Positions 51,887 through 60,633 of a stretch of DNA of 64,000 bases are shown here, piece after piece; within the stretch, counting starts at the first letter, position 1; every line of letters starts with the position of its first letter. Position numbers and translations under genes: made by a program. Under the pieces are notes generated by a model. The model did no database searches. It was not told where the DNA came from and saw only the letters and a program-made list of their open reading frames with translations. Source of the DNA: Porphyromonadaceae bacterium UBA2720 (GTDB taxonomy: Bacteria > Bacteroidota > Bacteroidia > Bacteroidales > Muribaculaceae); assembly GCA_002353885.1 (NCBI GenBank), contig DEKO01000147.1:1-64000 (forward strand). Reading direction: 5' to 3'.

Positions 51887-51971
51887 TCTTATCTGTAGTC
51901 AGCAATGTGTGGCCAAACACCGCATTTGTTATGAGTCAAGTTGCTTGTCACGACATCTAAAATGCTCAGCA

Positions 51972-52003
51972 TTTGCATAAGTCAACCAAAATGTCTAATT
52001 TTG
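51972..52003 (+). promoter_or_regulatory. promoter for rdgB
   Basis: TTTG at 51972-51975, 20-bp spacer, TAATTTTG at 51996-52003; the ATG follows 26 bp later. Confidence 0.8.
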
Positions 52004-52028
52004 CAGCATCATTTAGTCACGACTGACA

Positions 52029-52622
52029 ATGGAAAAAAAGAAGATTGTTTTTGCGACCAACAATGCCCACAAGTTGGAGGAACTGCGACAAATCATGGGC
52101 GACCGCTACCAGGTGCTGAGTTTGGCCGACATTGATTGCCACGAGGACATCCCCGAGACGGCCGACACCATCGAGGGCAACGCGCGCCTCAAGGCCGAGT
52201 ATATCAAAACGCATTATGGCTATGACTGCTTCAGCGATGACACGGGGCTTGAGATTGATGCCCTGGGCGGCGAGCCTGGTGTGATGAGTGCGCGCTATGG
52301 CGGCGTGGCGCACGACAGTGAGCGCAACATCGACAAGGTGCTGCGCCTGATGGCTGATGTGCCCATGGAGCAGCGCACGGCCCACTTTCGTACGGCCATC
52401 TGTCTGATTCGTGACGGCGAGGAACGTCTGTTTGAGGGCCGTGTGGACGGGCACATCCTGATGGAGCGCCATGGCACAGGGGGCTTCGGCTACGACAGCA
52501 TTTTCCAGCCCAATGAGGGCGATGGGCGCACCTTCGCCCAGATGACGGGTGAGGAGAAGAACGCTATCAGCCACCGCGGTCGCGCCGTGGCGGCACTGAC
52601 AACCTATCTTGCATCACTTTAA
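52029..52622 (+). CDS. XTP/dITP diphosphatase RdgB (HAM1)
   Basis: 197 residues, normal length. FATNNAHKLEELRQI at the N-terminus, SDDTGLEIDALGGEPGVMSA in the middle and GFGYDSIFQPNEGDGRTFA near the end are the family blocks. It removes inosine/xanthosine triphosphates and dITP from the nucleotide pool. The DUF3298 gene follows after 13 bp. Confidence 0.96.
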   Translation: MEKKKIVFATNNAHKLEELRQIMGDRYQVLSLADIDCHEDIPETADTIEGNARLKAEYIKTHYGYDCFSDDTGLEIDALGGEPGVMSARYGGVAHDSERNIDKVLRLMADVPMEQRTAHFRTAICLIRDGEERLFEGRVDGHILMERHGTGGFGYDSIFQPNEGDGRTFAQMTGEEKNAISHRGRAVAALTTYLASL

Positions 52623-52635
52623 ATAGATCAACTAT

Positions 52636-53523
52636 ATGAAACTCAATGGATTAAATAGGGTTCTAGTGCTTGCTTTGGCGGCTGTAGTGGCAATGACATC
52701 GTTCACAGGCGATGCGCAAGCCCGCAAACGCTCGGCTGCCAAGCGTCAAGCGAAGACCACTCAGGCCATCAAATCTGACGAGAAGGCTTTGCAGAACGGC
52801 ACCACTACGATGACCGTCATCCACTATGACTCGCCGGCTTACTACAAGGTGAGCAAGAGCGAGGCAGGCTACAGCAGTGGCTACTGCGACAACTCATTTG
52901 CCATCGACTGGCCCACTGCCACGACAACCGGCAACATCACCCAGCTGCAGCAGTGGATGCTCAAAACCTTCACCAACAGTGACACCCCAGCCAAGACGGT
53001 GAATGCACTCATCAAGCAGCGCAACCAGTGCGAGTACACCAGCGCACGTCGCGTGAACAAACTGCCCAACAACGATGATGAGGCCAACCTCAGCGATAAG
53101 GGCAACATCACAGTCAAACTGCTCACTCCCGACATATTGATGTTTGACTATCATGGCGAAATGTATACTGGAGGTGGCACCGGCGCAAGCTTCATGTATG
53201 GTGATGGCTTCTATTATTACAATTTGTCGCAAGACCGTGAGCTCAAGTCAACAGATTTGTTCACACCACAGGTGGTCAATGCCATCGTGCAACAGCTGCG
53301 GCAAGACGATGAGACGTGGGACTGCCTTTGGGACGAGTTCAAGGAGAGCCCTCATGCAACCGACAATTTCAGCATCGAGAGGGACAAGGTGGTCTTTGTC
53401 TACAGCAAATATGAGATTGCTCCCGGCATGGCTGGCAATGTCGAGGCTGAGGTGCCCATCGAGCAGGTCTTGCCTTATGCCACGCCTCTGCTCAAAAGCA
53501 TCGTCGCAGCGATGAACAACTAA
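52636..53523 (+). CDS. exported DUF3298-type protein (RsiV-like C-terminal domain)
   Basis: 295 residues, signal peptide (cut near AQA, residues 26-28), a basic linker (RKRSAAKRQAK), then a domain whose C-terminal half matches DUF3298: GGGTGASFMYGDGFYYYNL and FVYSKYEIAPGMAGNVEAEV. In RsiV this domain binds lysozyme; in Bacteroidetes it occurs on free secreted proteins of unknown role. It shares a transcript with rdgB and lies 34 bp before hutH. Confidence 0.8.
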   Translation: MKLNGLNRVLVLALAAVVAMTSFTGDAQARKRSAAKRQAKTTQAIKSDEKALQNGTTTMTVIHYDSPAYYKVSKSEAGYSSGYCDNSFAIDWPTATTTGNITQLQQWMLKTFTNSDTPAKTVNALIKQRNQCEYTSARRVNKLPNNDDEANLSDKGNITVKLLTPDILMFDYHGEMYTGGGTGASFMYGDGFYYYNLSQDRELKSTDLFTPQVVNAIVQQLRQDDETWDCLWDEFKESPHATDNFSIERDKVVFVYSKYEIAPGMAGNVEAEVPIEQVLPYATPLLKSIVAAMNN

Positions 53524-53557
53524 GCAACTAACAAATATAACCATATTAACATAACCT

Positions 53558-55036
53558 ATGATTCATGAAATCAGTGCCGAGCACTTGACCATAGAGCGTG
53601 TCGGCGAAATTATTGAGAAAAACTATCAGTTGCGTCTGAGCGAAGATGCCAAGAACCGCATCGTGCGCTGCCGCCAGTATTTGGACGAGAAGATTGCCAA
53701 CAGCCCTGTGCCGGTCTACGGCGTGACCACAGGCTTTGGGTCGCTGTGCAAGGTGAGCGTGAGCCAGGATCAACTGTCACAACTGCAAATCAACCTGATG
53801 AAGTCGCATGCCTGCGGTGTGGGCGAGCGCGTGCCCAACGAGATTGTGCGCATCATGATCTTGCTGAAGGTGCAGTCGTTGAGCTACGGCTACTCGGGCT
53901 GCAAGCTCGACACCGTCGAGCGCTTGATTGACTTTTTCAACGAGGGTATCTGCCCGGTGGTCTACCGCCAGGGCTCGCTGGGTGCCTCGGGCGACCTGGT
54001 GCCGCTGGCACACCTCTGCTTGCCGCTGGTGGGCTTGGGTGAGGTCGAGATGGACGGCAAGGTTATCACCGGTGCCGAGATGCTCAAGGCCAAGGGCTGG
54101 GAACCGATTCACCTGGCCAGCAAAGAGGGTCTGGCGCTGCTCAACGGCACACAGAACATGGGTGCTTTTGCCGTGTGGGCTCTGCTTCACGCCATTAAGC
54201 TGAGCGACTGGGCCGACCGCATCGGCACGATGTCGCTTGAGGCCTATGACGGCCGCATCGAGCCGTTCACCGAGGCAGTGCATCTGGTGCGTCCCCACAA
54301 GGGTCAGCTCGAGACTGCTGCGCGCATCAAGGAGTTGCTACAGGGCAGCGAACTCATTGCGCAACCCAAGACGCATGTGCAGGATCCCTACTCGTTCCGC
54401 TGCATGCCTCAGGTGCATGGCACTGTCAAGGACACCATCCGCTATGTCAAGAGCGTGATTGACACCGAGATCAACAGCGCCACCGACAATCCCACCGTCT
54501 GCCCCGACGACGACCTGATTATCAGCGCCGGCAACTTCCACGGCGAGCCTATCGCACTGCCCATGGACTTCCTGGCTATGGCCCTGAGCGAGCTGGCCAA
54601 CATCAGTGAGCGCCGCATCTATCGTCTGGTGAGCGGCACGCGCGGTCTGCCCGACTTCCTGGTGGCCAACCCGGGTCTGAACAGTGGCTTCATGATCACG
54701 CAATACACTGCCGCCAGTGTGGTGAGCCTGAACAAGAGCTTGGCTATGCCGTCGAGCACCGACAGCATCCCCTCGTGCCAGGATCAGGAAGACCTGGTGA
54801 GTATGGGTGCCAACGCCGCCATCAAGCTCTACAAGGTGGTGTTCAACACCGAGCGTGTGCTGGCTATCGAGCTGTTCAACGCCGCTCAGGCGCTGGAGTT
54901 CCGCCGTCCACTCAAGTCGTCGCCCGCCATTGAGCAGCTGCACGCCGAATTCCGCAAGGTTGTGCCGTTCATCAGCGATGACGACGTGATGTATCCGCAC
55001 ATCGAACAGGCTATCCAGTTTATACGCAACAACTAA
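53558..55036 (+). CDS. histidine ammonia-lyase HutH
   Basis: 492 residues. The A143-S144-G145 triad that cyclises to the MIO cofactor lies in GSLGASGDLVPLAHL. Other blocks: YGVTTGFG, LNSGFMITQYTAAS and NRxxY-like segments. It converts histidine to urocanate and ammonia. hutI follows after 4 bp, which supports HAL over phenylalanine or tyrosine lyase activity. Confidence 0.95.
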   Translation: MIHEISAEHLTIERVGEIIEKNYQLRLSEDAKNRIVRCRQYLDEKIANSPVPVYGVTTGFGSLCKVSVSQDQLSQLQINLMKSHACGVGERVPNEIVRIMILLKVQSLSYGYSGCKLDTVERLIDFFNEGICPVVYRQGSLGASGDLVPLAHLCLPLVGLGEVEMDGKVITGAEMLKAKGWEPIHLASKEGLALLNGTQNMGAFAVWALLHAIKLSDWADRIGTMSLEAYDGRIEPFTEAVHLVRPHKGQLETAARIKELLQGSELIAQPKTHVQDPYSFRCMPQVHGTVKDTIRYVKSVIDTEINSATDNPTVCPDDDLIISAGNFHGEPIALPMDFLAMALSELANISERRIYRLVSGTRGLPDFLVANPGLNSGFMITQYTAASVVSLNKSLAMPSSTDSIPSCQDQEDLVSMGANAAIKLYKVVFNTERVLAIELFNAAQALEFRRPLKSSPAIEQLHAEFRKVVPFISDDDVMYPHIEQAIQFIRNN

Positions 55037-55040
55037 TCAG

Positions 55041-56279
55041 ATGAAACTGTTAGTCAAGAATATAGCCACCCTGGCGGGAGTAGACCGCCAGGGGCTGTTG
55101 CGCCGCCAGGGCCGGCAGATGAGCGAGTTGAATGTCATCAACGACGCTTATCTGCTGGTCGAGGATGGTGTTATTGCCGATTTTGGCAGTGAGGCCGACC
55201 TGGTCATGCCCGAGGGCGAAGTGACTGTCATCGATGCCGAGCGCGGCACTGTGCTGCCCAGCTGGTGCGACTCGCACACCCACATCGTGTATGCCGGCAG
55301 TCGTGAGCAGGAGTTTGTCGACAAAATCAACGGTCTGAGCTATGCCGAGATTGCCCGTCGTGGCGGTGGCATCCTCAACAGTGCCGACCGCCTGCACGAC
55401 ATGAGCGAGGATGAGCTCTATGAGCAAGCCATGCAGCGTGTGCGCGAGGTCATCGCCAAGGGCACAGGTGCCATTGAGATCAAGAGCGGCTATGGCCTGA
55501 ACACCGAGGATGAATTGAAGATGCTGCGCGTCATCCGCCGCATCCAGCAGAACACCCGCTTGCGCGTGGTGAGCACCTTCTTGGGTGCCCATGCCGTGGG
55601 GCGCGCTTATGCCGGTCGTCAGGCCGAATATGTGGATATGCTTATCAACGAGATGCTGCCCGCCGTTGCTGCCGAGCATCTGGCCGACTATGTGGACGTG
55701 TTCTGCGACCAGGGCTTCTTCACGCCCGATGAGACGGGGCGCATCCTCGAGAAGGCGTTGGACTATGGCATGCGCGGCAAGATTCACGGCCAGGAGCTTG
55801 CCGACAGTGGCGGTGTGGAGGTTGCAGTCAAGCACTGCGCCCTCTCGGTCGACCACCTGGAGGCCATGACCGACCGTGACATCGAGCTGTTGCGCGGTAG
55901 CGACACCATGCCCACTGCTCTGCCCGGCACATCGTTCTTTTTGAACATGCCGTTTGCTCCTGCCCGCAAGATGATTGAGGCTGGCCTGGGTGTGGCCATT
56001 GCCAGTGACTACAACCCCGGCTCCACACCCTCGGGCGACATGAAGTTTGCCGTCTCGTTGGCTTGCATCAAGATGCGCTTGCAGCCCGCCGAGGCCATCA
56101 ACGCTGCCACCATCAACAGCGCCTACGCCATGGGCGTGAGCGACAGTTATGGCAGCATTGCGCCCGGCAAGGTCGCCAACTTCTTCATCACCCGGCCCAT
56201 CGCAAGCGTGGACTTCATCCCCTACGCCTACACCACGCCCATCATCGCCCGCACTTTCCTCGCCGGCGAGGAGCAGTGA
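55041..56279 (+). CDS. imidazolonepropionase HutI
   Basis: 412 residues, amidohydrolase fold. Metal and catalytic residues are in SHTHIVYAGSR, IHGQELADSGG, SVDHLEAM and SDYNPGSTPSG. It opens imidazolonepropionate to formiminoglutamate. Urocanase (hutU) and the formiminoglutamate-processing enzyme are not in the window, so the pathway is split. A strong terminator follows. Confidence 0.96.
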   Translation: MKLLVKNIATLAGVDRQGLLRRQGRQMSELNVINDAYLLVEDGVIADFGSEADLVMPEGEVTVIDAERGTVLPSWCDSHTHIVYAGSREQEFVDKINGLSYAEIARRGGGILNSADRLHDMSEDELYEQAMQRVREVIAKGTGAIEIKSGYGLNTEDELKMLRVIRRIQQNTRLRVVSTFLGAHAVGRAYAGRQAEYVDMLINEMLPAVAAEHLADYVDVFCDQGFFTPDETGRILEKALDYGMRGKIHGQELADSGGVEVAVKHCALSVDHLEAMTDRDIELLRGSDTMPTALPGTSFFLNMPFAPARKMIEAGLGVAIASDYNPGSTPSGDMKFAVSLACIKMRLQPAEAINAATINSAYAMGVSDSYGSIAPGKVANFFITRPIASVDFIPYAYTTPIIARTFLAGEEQ

Positions 56280-56312
56280 TGACTGGCACCAGAGATTGGA
56301 GAATATTAAACC

Positions 56313-56377
56313 GCGAATATCGCGAATGCTATGCAACAAATTGCTGATAAGCATTCACGATATTCGCAGTTTTTTTT
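56313..56377 (+). terminator. intrinsic terminator of hutH-hutI
   Basis: An 18-bp imperfect stem (GCGAATATCGCGAATGCT with AGCATTCACGATATTCGC), a 19-base loop and a T8 run. The CCGCGAAT word also occurs at 63600. Confidence 0.88.
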
Positions 56378-56415
56378 AAAACATCGAGAGCTGTGTGGCT
56401 CAATATGAGTCTCTG

Positions 56416-57330
56416 CTAGAATATACTCTGGCGGGAGTGGGTGGTGAGCAACTCGAGGCTCTTCATGCCCATGACCGAGTTTCCCTTGGCATTGAGTCGA
56501 GGGCTCCAGACAGCCACGCTGTACTGGCCCGGGAACACGGCAGCGATGCCTCCACCGACGCCGCTCTTGCCGGGCAGGCCCACGAGGTAGGAGAACTCGC
56601 CGGCCTCGTCATAGAATCCGCACGTCTGCATGATGGCGTTCATGCGCTTGACTTGGGATGAGGTGAGTTGGAAGCCCGCATGGTCGAAGGGCTTCCGGTG
56701 GTCGGCAAAGGCCAGGAATGCATGTGCCAGCTGCTGGCAGTTCATCTCGATGGAGCACATCATGAAGTAGAAGCGCAGCACGCGGTCGATGTCGCCGTGG
56801 ATGTTACCATGATACTTGAGCAGGTTGGCGATGGCGGTGTTCAGGTAGGCCACGCTGTGCTCTGATCGTGCCACCTCGAAGTTATAGTCGATGCTTGGGC
56901 AGCCACTGAGGTCTCGCGCCAGTCCGATGAATGCCGCCTCGGGGTTGGGCAGTCGCTCGACCAGTACGTCGGCCATGACCAATGCTCCTGAGTTGATGAA
57001 CGGGTTGCGTGGCTTGCCCTTCTCGAGCTCGAGCTGGATGAGCGAGTTGAAGGCAGTTCCGCTGGGCTCCTTGCCCATGCGTGTCCACAAGTTGTCGCCC
57101 TCGAGGCTCAGTGCCATGGCTAGGGCAAAGACCTTGGTGATGCTCTGTAGTGAAAATGGCACAGCCGAGTCTCCCAGGGTGTATTGCTTGTTGTCCAGTG
57201 TATTGATGCAGATGCCCCACTGGTCGGGGTTGACCGCAGCCAGTGCGGGGATGTAATCGGCCTGTTGGCCCTCGGACTTCAGCGGCTCGATGTCGCGCTG
57301 AATGCTTTGTAATATCTTTTGGTAATCCAT
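56416..57330 (-). CDS. glutaminase A
   Basis: 304 residues. Beta-lactamase-like fold with nucleophile Ser63 in SLQSITK (S-x-x-K with Lys66), INSGALVMAD, SYLVGLPGKSGVGGGI near the C-terminus. It hydrolyses glutamine to glutamate and ammonia in the cytoplasm; in enteric bacteria relatives support acid resistance. It converges with hutI, so both nearby units yield glutamate and ammonia. Confidence 0.96.
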   Translation of the reverse strand: MDYQKILQSIQRDIEPLKSEGQQADYIPALAAVNPDQWGICINTLDNKQYTLGDSAVPFSLQSITKVFALAMALSLEGDNLWTRMGKEPSGTAFNSLIQLELEKGKPRNPFINSGALVMADVLVERLPNPEAAFIGLARDLSGCPSIDYNFEVARSEHSVAYLNTAIANLLKYHGNIHGDIDRVLRFYFMMCSIEMNCQQLAHAFLAFADHRKPFDHAGFQLTSSQVKRMNAIMQTCGFYDEAGEFSYLVGLPGKSGVGGGIAAVFPGQYSVAVWSPRLNAKGNSVMGMKSLELLTTHSRQSIF

Positions 57331-57335
57331 TTTCT

Positions 57336-57370
57336 TTTAGACTTTAGTTTTTAGACGTTAGACTTTAGTC
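57336..57370. repeat. short-word repeat before glsA (TTTAGACTTTAGT units)
   Basis: TTTTAGACTTTAGTTTTTAG, ACGTTAGACTTTAGT and then TCGTGGCAGCGG, the last resembling the REP-like family fragments at 14035 and 36944. Confidence 0.6.
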
Positions 57371-57408
57371 GTGGCAGCGGTAAGCCATAAGCTATTAGCC
57401 AATGGCAG

Positions 57409-58386
57409 CTAGGGGTTTGTAGCCGGTGCGTCCTGCTTAACACGGGCATGGTGCCAGATTTCGAAGCTGTTGACGGCGTTTTGCCACAGGATGTAGCACC
57501 CAGGCCCCACCGAGCACAGCGGATTGAGGTAGGTGTAGGCAATCCACACGGCAAAAGCTGTGTTTTTCTGCCCCAGCCCCTGTCCGGCCTCGAGAGTGAC
57601 TCCGAATCGCCTGCCTACAGCACGTCCGATAACAAATTGCACCACACACAACGCCAGCGAGATGACCGCAATGAGCAGCACAAAACTGATGGTGGTTCCG
57701 GCATGCAAGATATACTTGATGGTCGATCCGGTGACGATGGTGAGCGAGATGCCCCACATATAGAACGACAGGTCGGGTACACTCAGTATCCAGGCATGCA
57801 GCCGTTGGCAATAATGCTTGACCACATAGGCCGCCGCCATGGGTACCAACAGAACCATGCACACCTTATATAGAATGGCAAAGAAAGCCACCCAAAAGCT
57901 GATGTGCACGCTTTGGTCAATCATGGGGAACACGAGTGGCACCATGAGTGCGGTGACAAAATTGGACACAAATGTGTAGGTTGTCATCGTCTCGAGGTTT
58001 CCCCCCAGCTTGGCAGTCACCACTGGTGCAGCAGCAGCGCCTGGTGCAATGATGCATGTGAGTATGCTCTCCATCAAGACGAGTCTGTTGCCCGTTGCTC
58101 CGCTGGCCATCAGTCCGGCAGTGGCCAGTGCCACCATGGCCACCTGCAACAAGGTGATCCATGCGTGCCACGCCGATGGTCGCATCTTGTGGAAGTCGAC
58201 TCGGCAAAAGGTCACAAACAAAATCATGGCCATGAACAGCGGGAAAATTGCGTCAAAGATTGGGTCAAAAAAGCGCGCCGCGCTGTCCAATGCCGGAATG
58301 TAGGCAAAGGTCAGATAGAGCACAGTGCCCGCGACGATGGCGCTGGGCAAAGTCCAGTTTTTGAGGAATGTGATTGCGCGATTCAT
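57409..58386 (-). CDS. bile acid:sodium symporter (BASS) family transporter
   Basis: 325 residues from ATG 58386 (MNRAITFLKNW). About ten helices. The MAMILFVTFCRVDF segment near helix 2 and TAKLGGNLETMTTYTFVSNF are typical of the BASS/ArsB-like fold, as is GQGLGQKNTAFAVWIA. Substrate may be a bile acid, pantoate or another organic anion; sequence alone does not decide. A TACTTTTG -7-like site lies at 58404-58397. Confidence 0.82.
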   Translation of the reverse strand: MNRAITFLKNWTLPSAIVAGTVLYLTFAYIPALDSAARFFDPIFDAIFPLFMAMILFVTFCRVDFHKMRPSAWHAWITLLQVAMVALATAGLMASGATGNRLVLMESILTCIIAPGAAAAPVVTAKLGGNLETMTTYTFVSNFVTALMVPLVFPMIDQSVHISFWVAFFAILYKVCMVLLVPMAAAYVVKHYCQRLHAWILSVPDLSFYMWGISLTIVTGSTIKYILHAGTTISFVLLIAVISLALCVVQFVIGRAVGRRFGVTLEAGQGLGQKNTAFAVWIAYTYLNPLCSVGPGCYILWQNAVNSFEIWHHARVKQDAPATNP

Positions 58387-58451
58387 TTTGCGGCTGCAAA
58401 AGTACAACTTTTTCTTGTGATGTCAGTAGTTTCTTAAAAATTGTTGCAACG

Positions 58452-58483
58452 TTTGGTAGATTGTTCAGAATGATGTAATTTTG
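58452..58483 (+). promoter_or_regulatory. promoter for rubrerythrin
   Basis: TTTG at 58452-58455, 20-bp spacer, TAATTTTG at 58476-58483, leader about 50 nt. Confidence 0.8.
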
Positions 58484-58539
58484 CAAAAAATGAGAGATTC
58501 AACTAATAACTAAACAAAAACAAAGAAAATTTACTGATT

Positions 58540-59091
58540 ATGGCAAAGAAATGGATTTGCACCGTTTGTGGCTATGTACACGAAGGTGATACTCCCCCCG
58601 AGAAATGTCCGCAGTGCAAGGTTCCCGCTAGCAAGTTCAAAGAACTGAACGAGGACGAGGGCCTGAAGTTTGTCGCCGAGCACACCCTGGGTGTGGCCAA
58701 GGGCGTGGACCCCGAAATTCTGCAAGGCCTGAAGGATCACTTCAACGGCGAGTGCAGCGAGGTGGGCATGTATCTGGCCATGTCGCGCCAGGCCGACCGT
58801 GAGGGCTATCCCGAGGTGGCCGAGGCCTTCAAGCGCTATGCTTGGGAAGAGGCCGAGCACGCCGCCAAGTTCGCCGAACTGCTGGGCGAGGTCGTGTGGG
58901 ACACCAAGACCAACCTGGAGAAACGCATGAACGCCGAGGCTGGCGCTTGCGAGGACAAGTTCCGCATCGCCAAACTGGCCAAGGCCCAGAATCTGGATGC
59001 CATCCACGACACCGTGCACGAGATGGCACGCGACGAGGCACGTCACGGACAGGGCTTCCAGGGACTCTACAACCGCTACTTCAAGAAGTAA
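58540..59091 (+). CDS. reverse rubrerythrin (rubredoxin domain first)
   Basis: 183 residues. The rubredoxin-like iron site comes first (Cys7, Cys10, Cys23, Cys26 in [10 protein letters not shown] and KCPQCKVP), followed by the di-iron ferritin-like domain with EEAEHAAKF and EARHGQGF. This reversed order is the revRbr type, an NADH-dependent peroxide (and O2) reductase system of anaerobes, supplied by a separate reductase. It has its own strong promoter. Confidence 0.94.
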   Translation: MAKKWICTVCGYVHEGDTPPEKCPQCKVPASKFKELNEDEGLKFVAEHTLGVAKGVDPEILQGLKDHFNGECSEVGMYLAMSRQADREGYPEVAEAFKRYAWEEAEHAAKFAELLGEVVWDTKTNLEKRMNAEAGACEDKFRIAKLAKAQNLDAIHDTVHEMARDEARHGQGFQGLYNRYFKK

Positions 59092-59175
59092 GCACTGAGC
59101 TATCCAACTACTGGTCCACGTCATTGTTTGGCACACGCCATGCAATGAGTGGGCCACTTTTGCGTTATATAACTG

Positions 59176-59877
59176 ATGACTAACTACAAGATACTGGCCA
59201 TTGTGGCCTGTGTGGCGATGGCCATGGGCATGGCCGCACAAACCAGCCCCTGGAGCTACGGCATTCAGGCGGGCGTGACGGCACACACCACCACCGGGTC
59301 GCTGAGCGACAACTTCAAGGGTTGCGTGGGATTCACTGCAGGGCTGACCGCCGACTATAACCGTCTGCGCCTCAAGGCCGACGTGACCTATGGGCAGCCG
59401 TCGTTCAAAAACCAGAACATGTATCATGTGCTTGACGCCAAGGGCCGTGACGCACAGCTCAATGCTGTTGCCAATGCGTCGCACCTGGGTGCATCGGCTC
59501 AGGTGGGCTATACCATTGCCCGGTTGGGCCGTGTGAGCTTGACCCCCGCTGCGGGTCTGTACTATAGCCGCTATAGCTGGCGGCTCAACGACATCGAGTG
59601 GGACACCGACGAGCAGGGTGTCGACTACTTCAAGGTCACCGACACGCGCCACACAAGCCAGGGTAGGGTGAGCTGGATAGCGTCGATGGATGTGGACATC
59701 AGGCTGCACGATGCCTATACCGACGTCCTCGGTCCGCAGCAGCGGCTGCGGTCGTCGCTTCGCATCACGCCCTGGGTGACGAGCATCAGGCACAAGCGTG
59801 TGGTGCCCAGCGTGAGCGGCCTGCAGCTGGGTGTGAATGTCACCTACAGTGGCTTGCTGAGCAACATTGTGGATTGA
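59176..59877 (+). CDS. outer membrane beta-barrel-like protein
   Basis: 233 residues, signal peptide (cut near AAQ, residue 22), then alternating hydrophobic strands with aromatic girdles (GFTAGLTADYNRLRLKADVT, LTPAAGLYYSRYSW), as in small barrels of the OmpX/PorT type. The terminal residue is not the usual Phe. Function unknown. It follows rubrerythrin by 84 bp; a REP-like palindrome begins directly after its stop. Confidence 0.7.
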   Translation: MTNYKILAIVACVAMAMGMAAQTSPWSYGIQAGVTAHTTTGSLSDNFKGCVGFTAGLTADYNRLRLKADVTYGQPSFKNQNMYHVLDAKGRDAQLNAVANASHLGASAQVGYTIARLGRVSLTPAAGLYYSRYSWRLNDIEWDTDEQGVDYFKVTDTRHTSQGRVSWIASMDVDIRLHDAYTDVLGPQQRLRSSLRITPWVTSIRHKRVVPSVSGLQLGVNVTYSGLLSNIVD

Positions 59878-59879
59878 AT

Positions 59880-59903
59880 GGCCGCGACACAGTCGCGGCA
59901 TAC
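59880..59903. repeat. REP-like palindrome behind the barrel gene
   Basis: Arms GCCGCGAC (59881-59888) and GTCGCGGC (59892-59899), then ATAC. Nearly identical to the copy in folA; could act as a terminator or mRNA stabiliser. Confidence 0.8.
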
Positions 59904-59927
59904 AGGACTGCGCAGACCGCACATATT

Positions 59928-59959
59928 TTTGATTGATCATTAAAAAAACATTACCTTTG
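59928..59959 (+). promoter_or_regulatory. promoter for the DUF4294 gene
   Basis: TTTG at 59928-59931, 20-bp spacer, TACCTTTG at 59952-59959. The ATG is only 5 bp further on, so transcription should start at or within a few bases of the start codon. Confidence 0.8.
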
Positions 59960-59964
59960 CAGCG

Positions 59965-60603
59965 ATGAAACGGATATTGTTCATATTGATGACCTTGGCT
60001 GTGCTGGGTGTTCCCTTGCGCGGCCAGGCGCAAGTGGCCATCGACCAGATGGAGGTACCCTCGGCACTGCAGAAGGTGTTTGCGGGCTATTACCACTTTG
60101 TCGAGCAGCCGTCTAACGACACCCTGATGATGCTTGTTTTCAATCCCATCAGGATCTATCCTCGCGAGCGTTTCCGCAACAAGAGCGACGAGGAATTCTA
60201 CTGGAAGACGGTTCGCGACATCAAGAAGACCTTGCCCTATGCCAAACTCATCGCCTCGACGCTGCTCGAAACCTATGAGTATATGGGGACCTACAAGAAC
60301 GAGAAGGCTAAGCAGGCCTACATGGTGCAATTTGAGAAGGAAATCTTCAAGCAATATAAGCCTGTGATGAAGAAGATGACCAAGAATCAGGGCAAGATGC
60401 TGATCAAGCTCATCAACCGCGAGACCAACCAGGACAGCTATCACATCATCAAGGCGTTCTTGGGGTCGTTTCGCGCAGGATTCTGGCAGACGTTCGGCAA
60501 GTTCTTCGGCGTAAGCCTCAAGCAAGGCTATCATCCCAACAAGGACAAGACCGACGCAATGATTGAGCGCATCTGTGTGCGCGTCGAGCAGGGTACTATC
60601 TAG
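59965..60603 (+). CDS. DUF4294 exported protein
   Basis: 212 residues, signal peptide (cut near AQA, 22-24). The conserved stretches WKTVRDIKKTLPYAKLIAST, GKMLIKLINRET and FLGSFRAGFWQTFGKFFG define DUF4294, a Bacteroidetes envelope family of unknown function. Next gene starts ~30 bp later. The promoter position predicts a leaderless mRNA. Confidence 0.85.
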   Translation: MKRILFILMTLAVLGVPLRGQAQVAIDQMEVPSALQKVFAGYYHFVEQPSNDTLMMLVFNPIRIYPRERFRNKSDEEFYWKTVRDIKKTLPYAKLIASTLLETYEYMGTYKNEKAKQAYMVQFEKEIFKQYKPVMKKMTKNQGKMLIKLINRETNQDSYHIIKAFLGSFRAGFWQTFGKFFGVSLKQGYHPNKDKTDAMIERICVRVEQGTI

Positions 60604-60633
60604 GTAATGCATAATTCAATTCATAATTTATTG

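Noticed and set aside
52636..53523. Anti-sigma factor RsiV
   Set aside because: Only the C-terminal DUF3298-like domain matches; there is a cleavable signal peptide rather than a cytoplasmic anti-sigma segment and no sigma factor gene adjacent.
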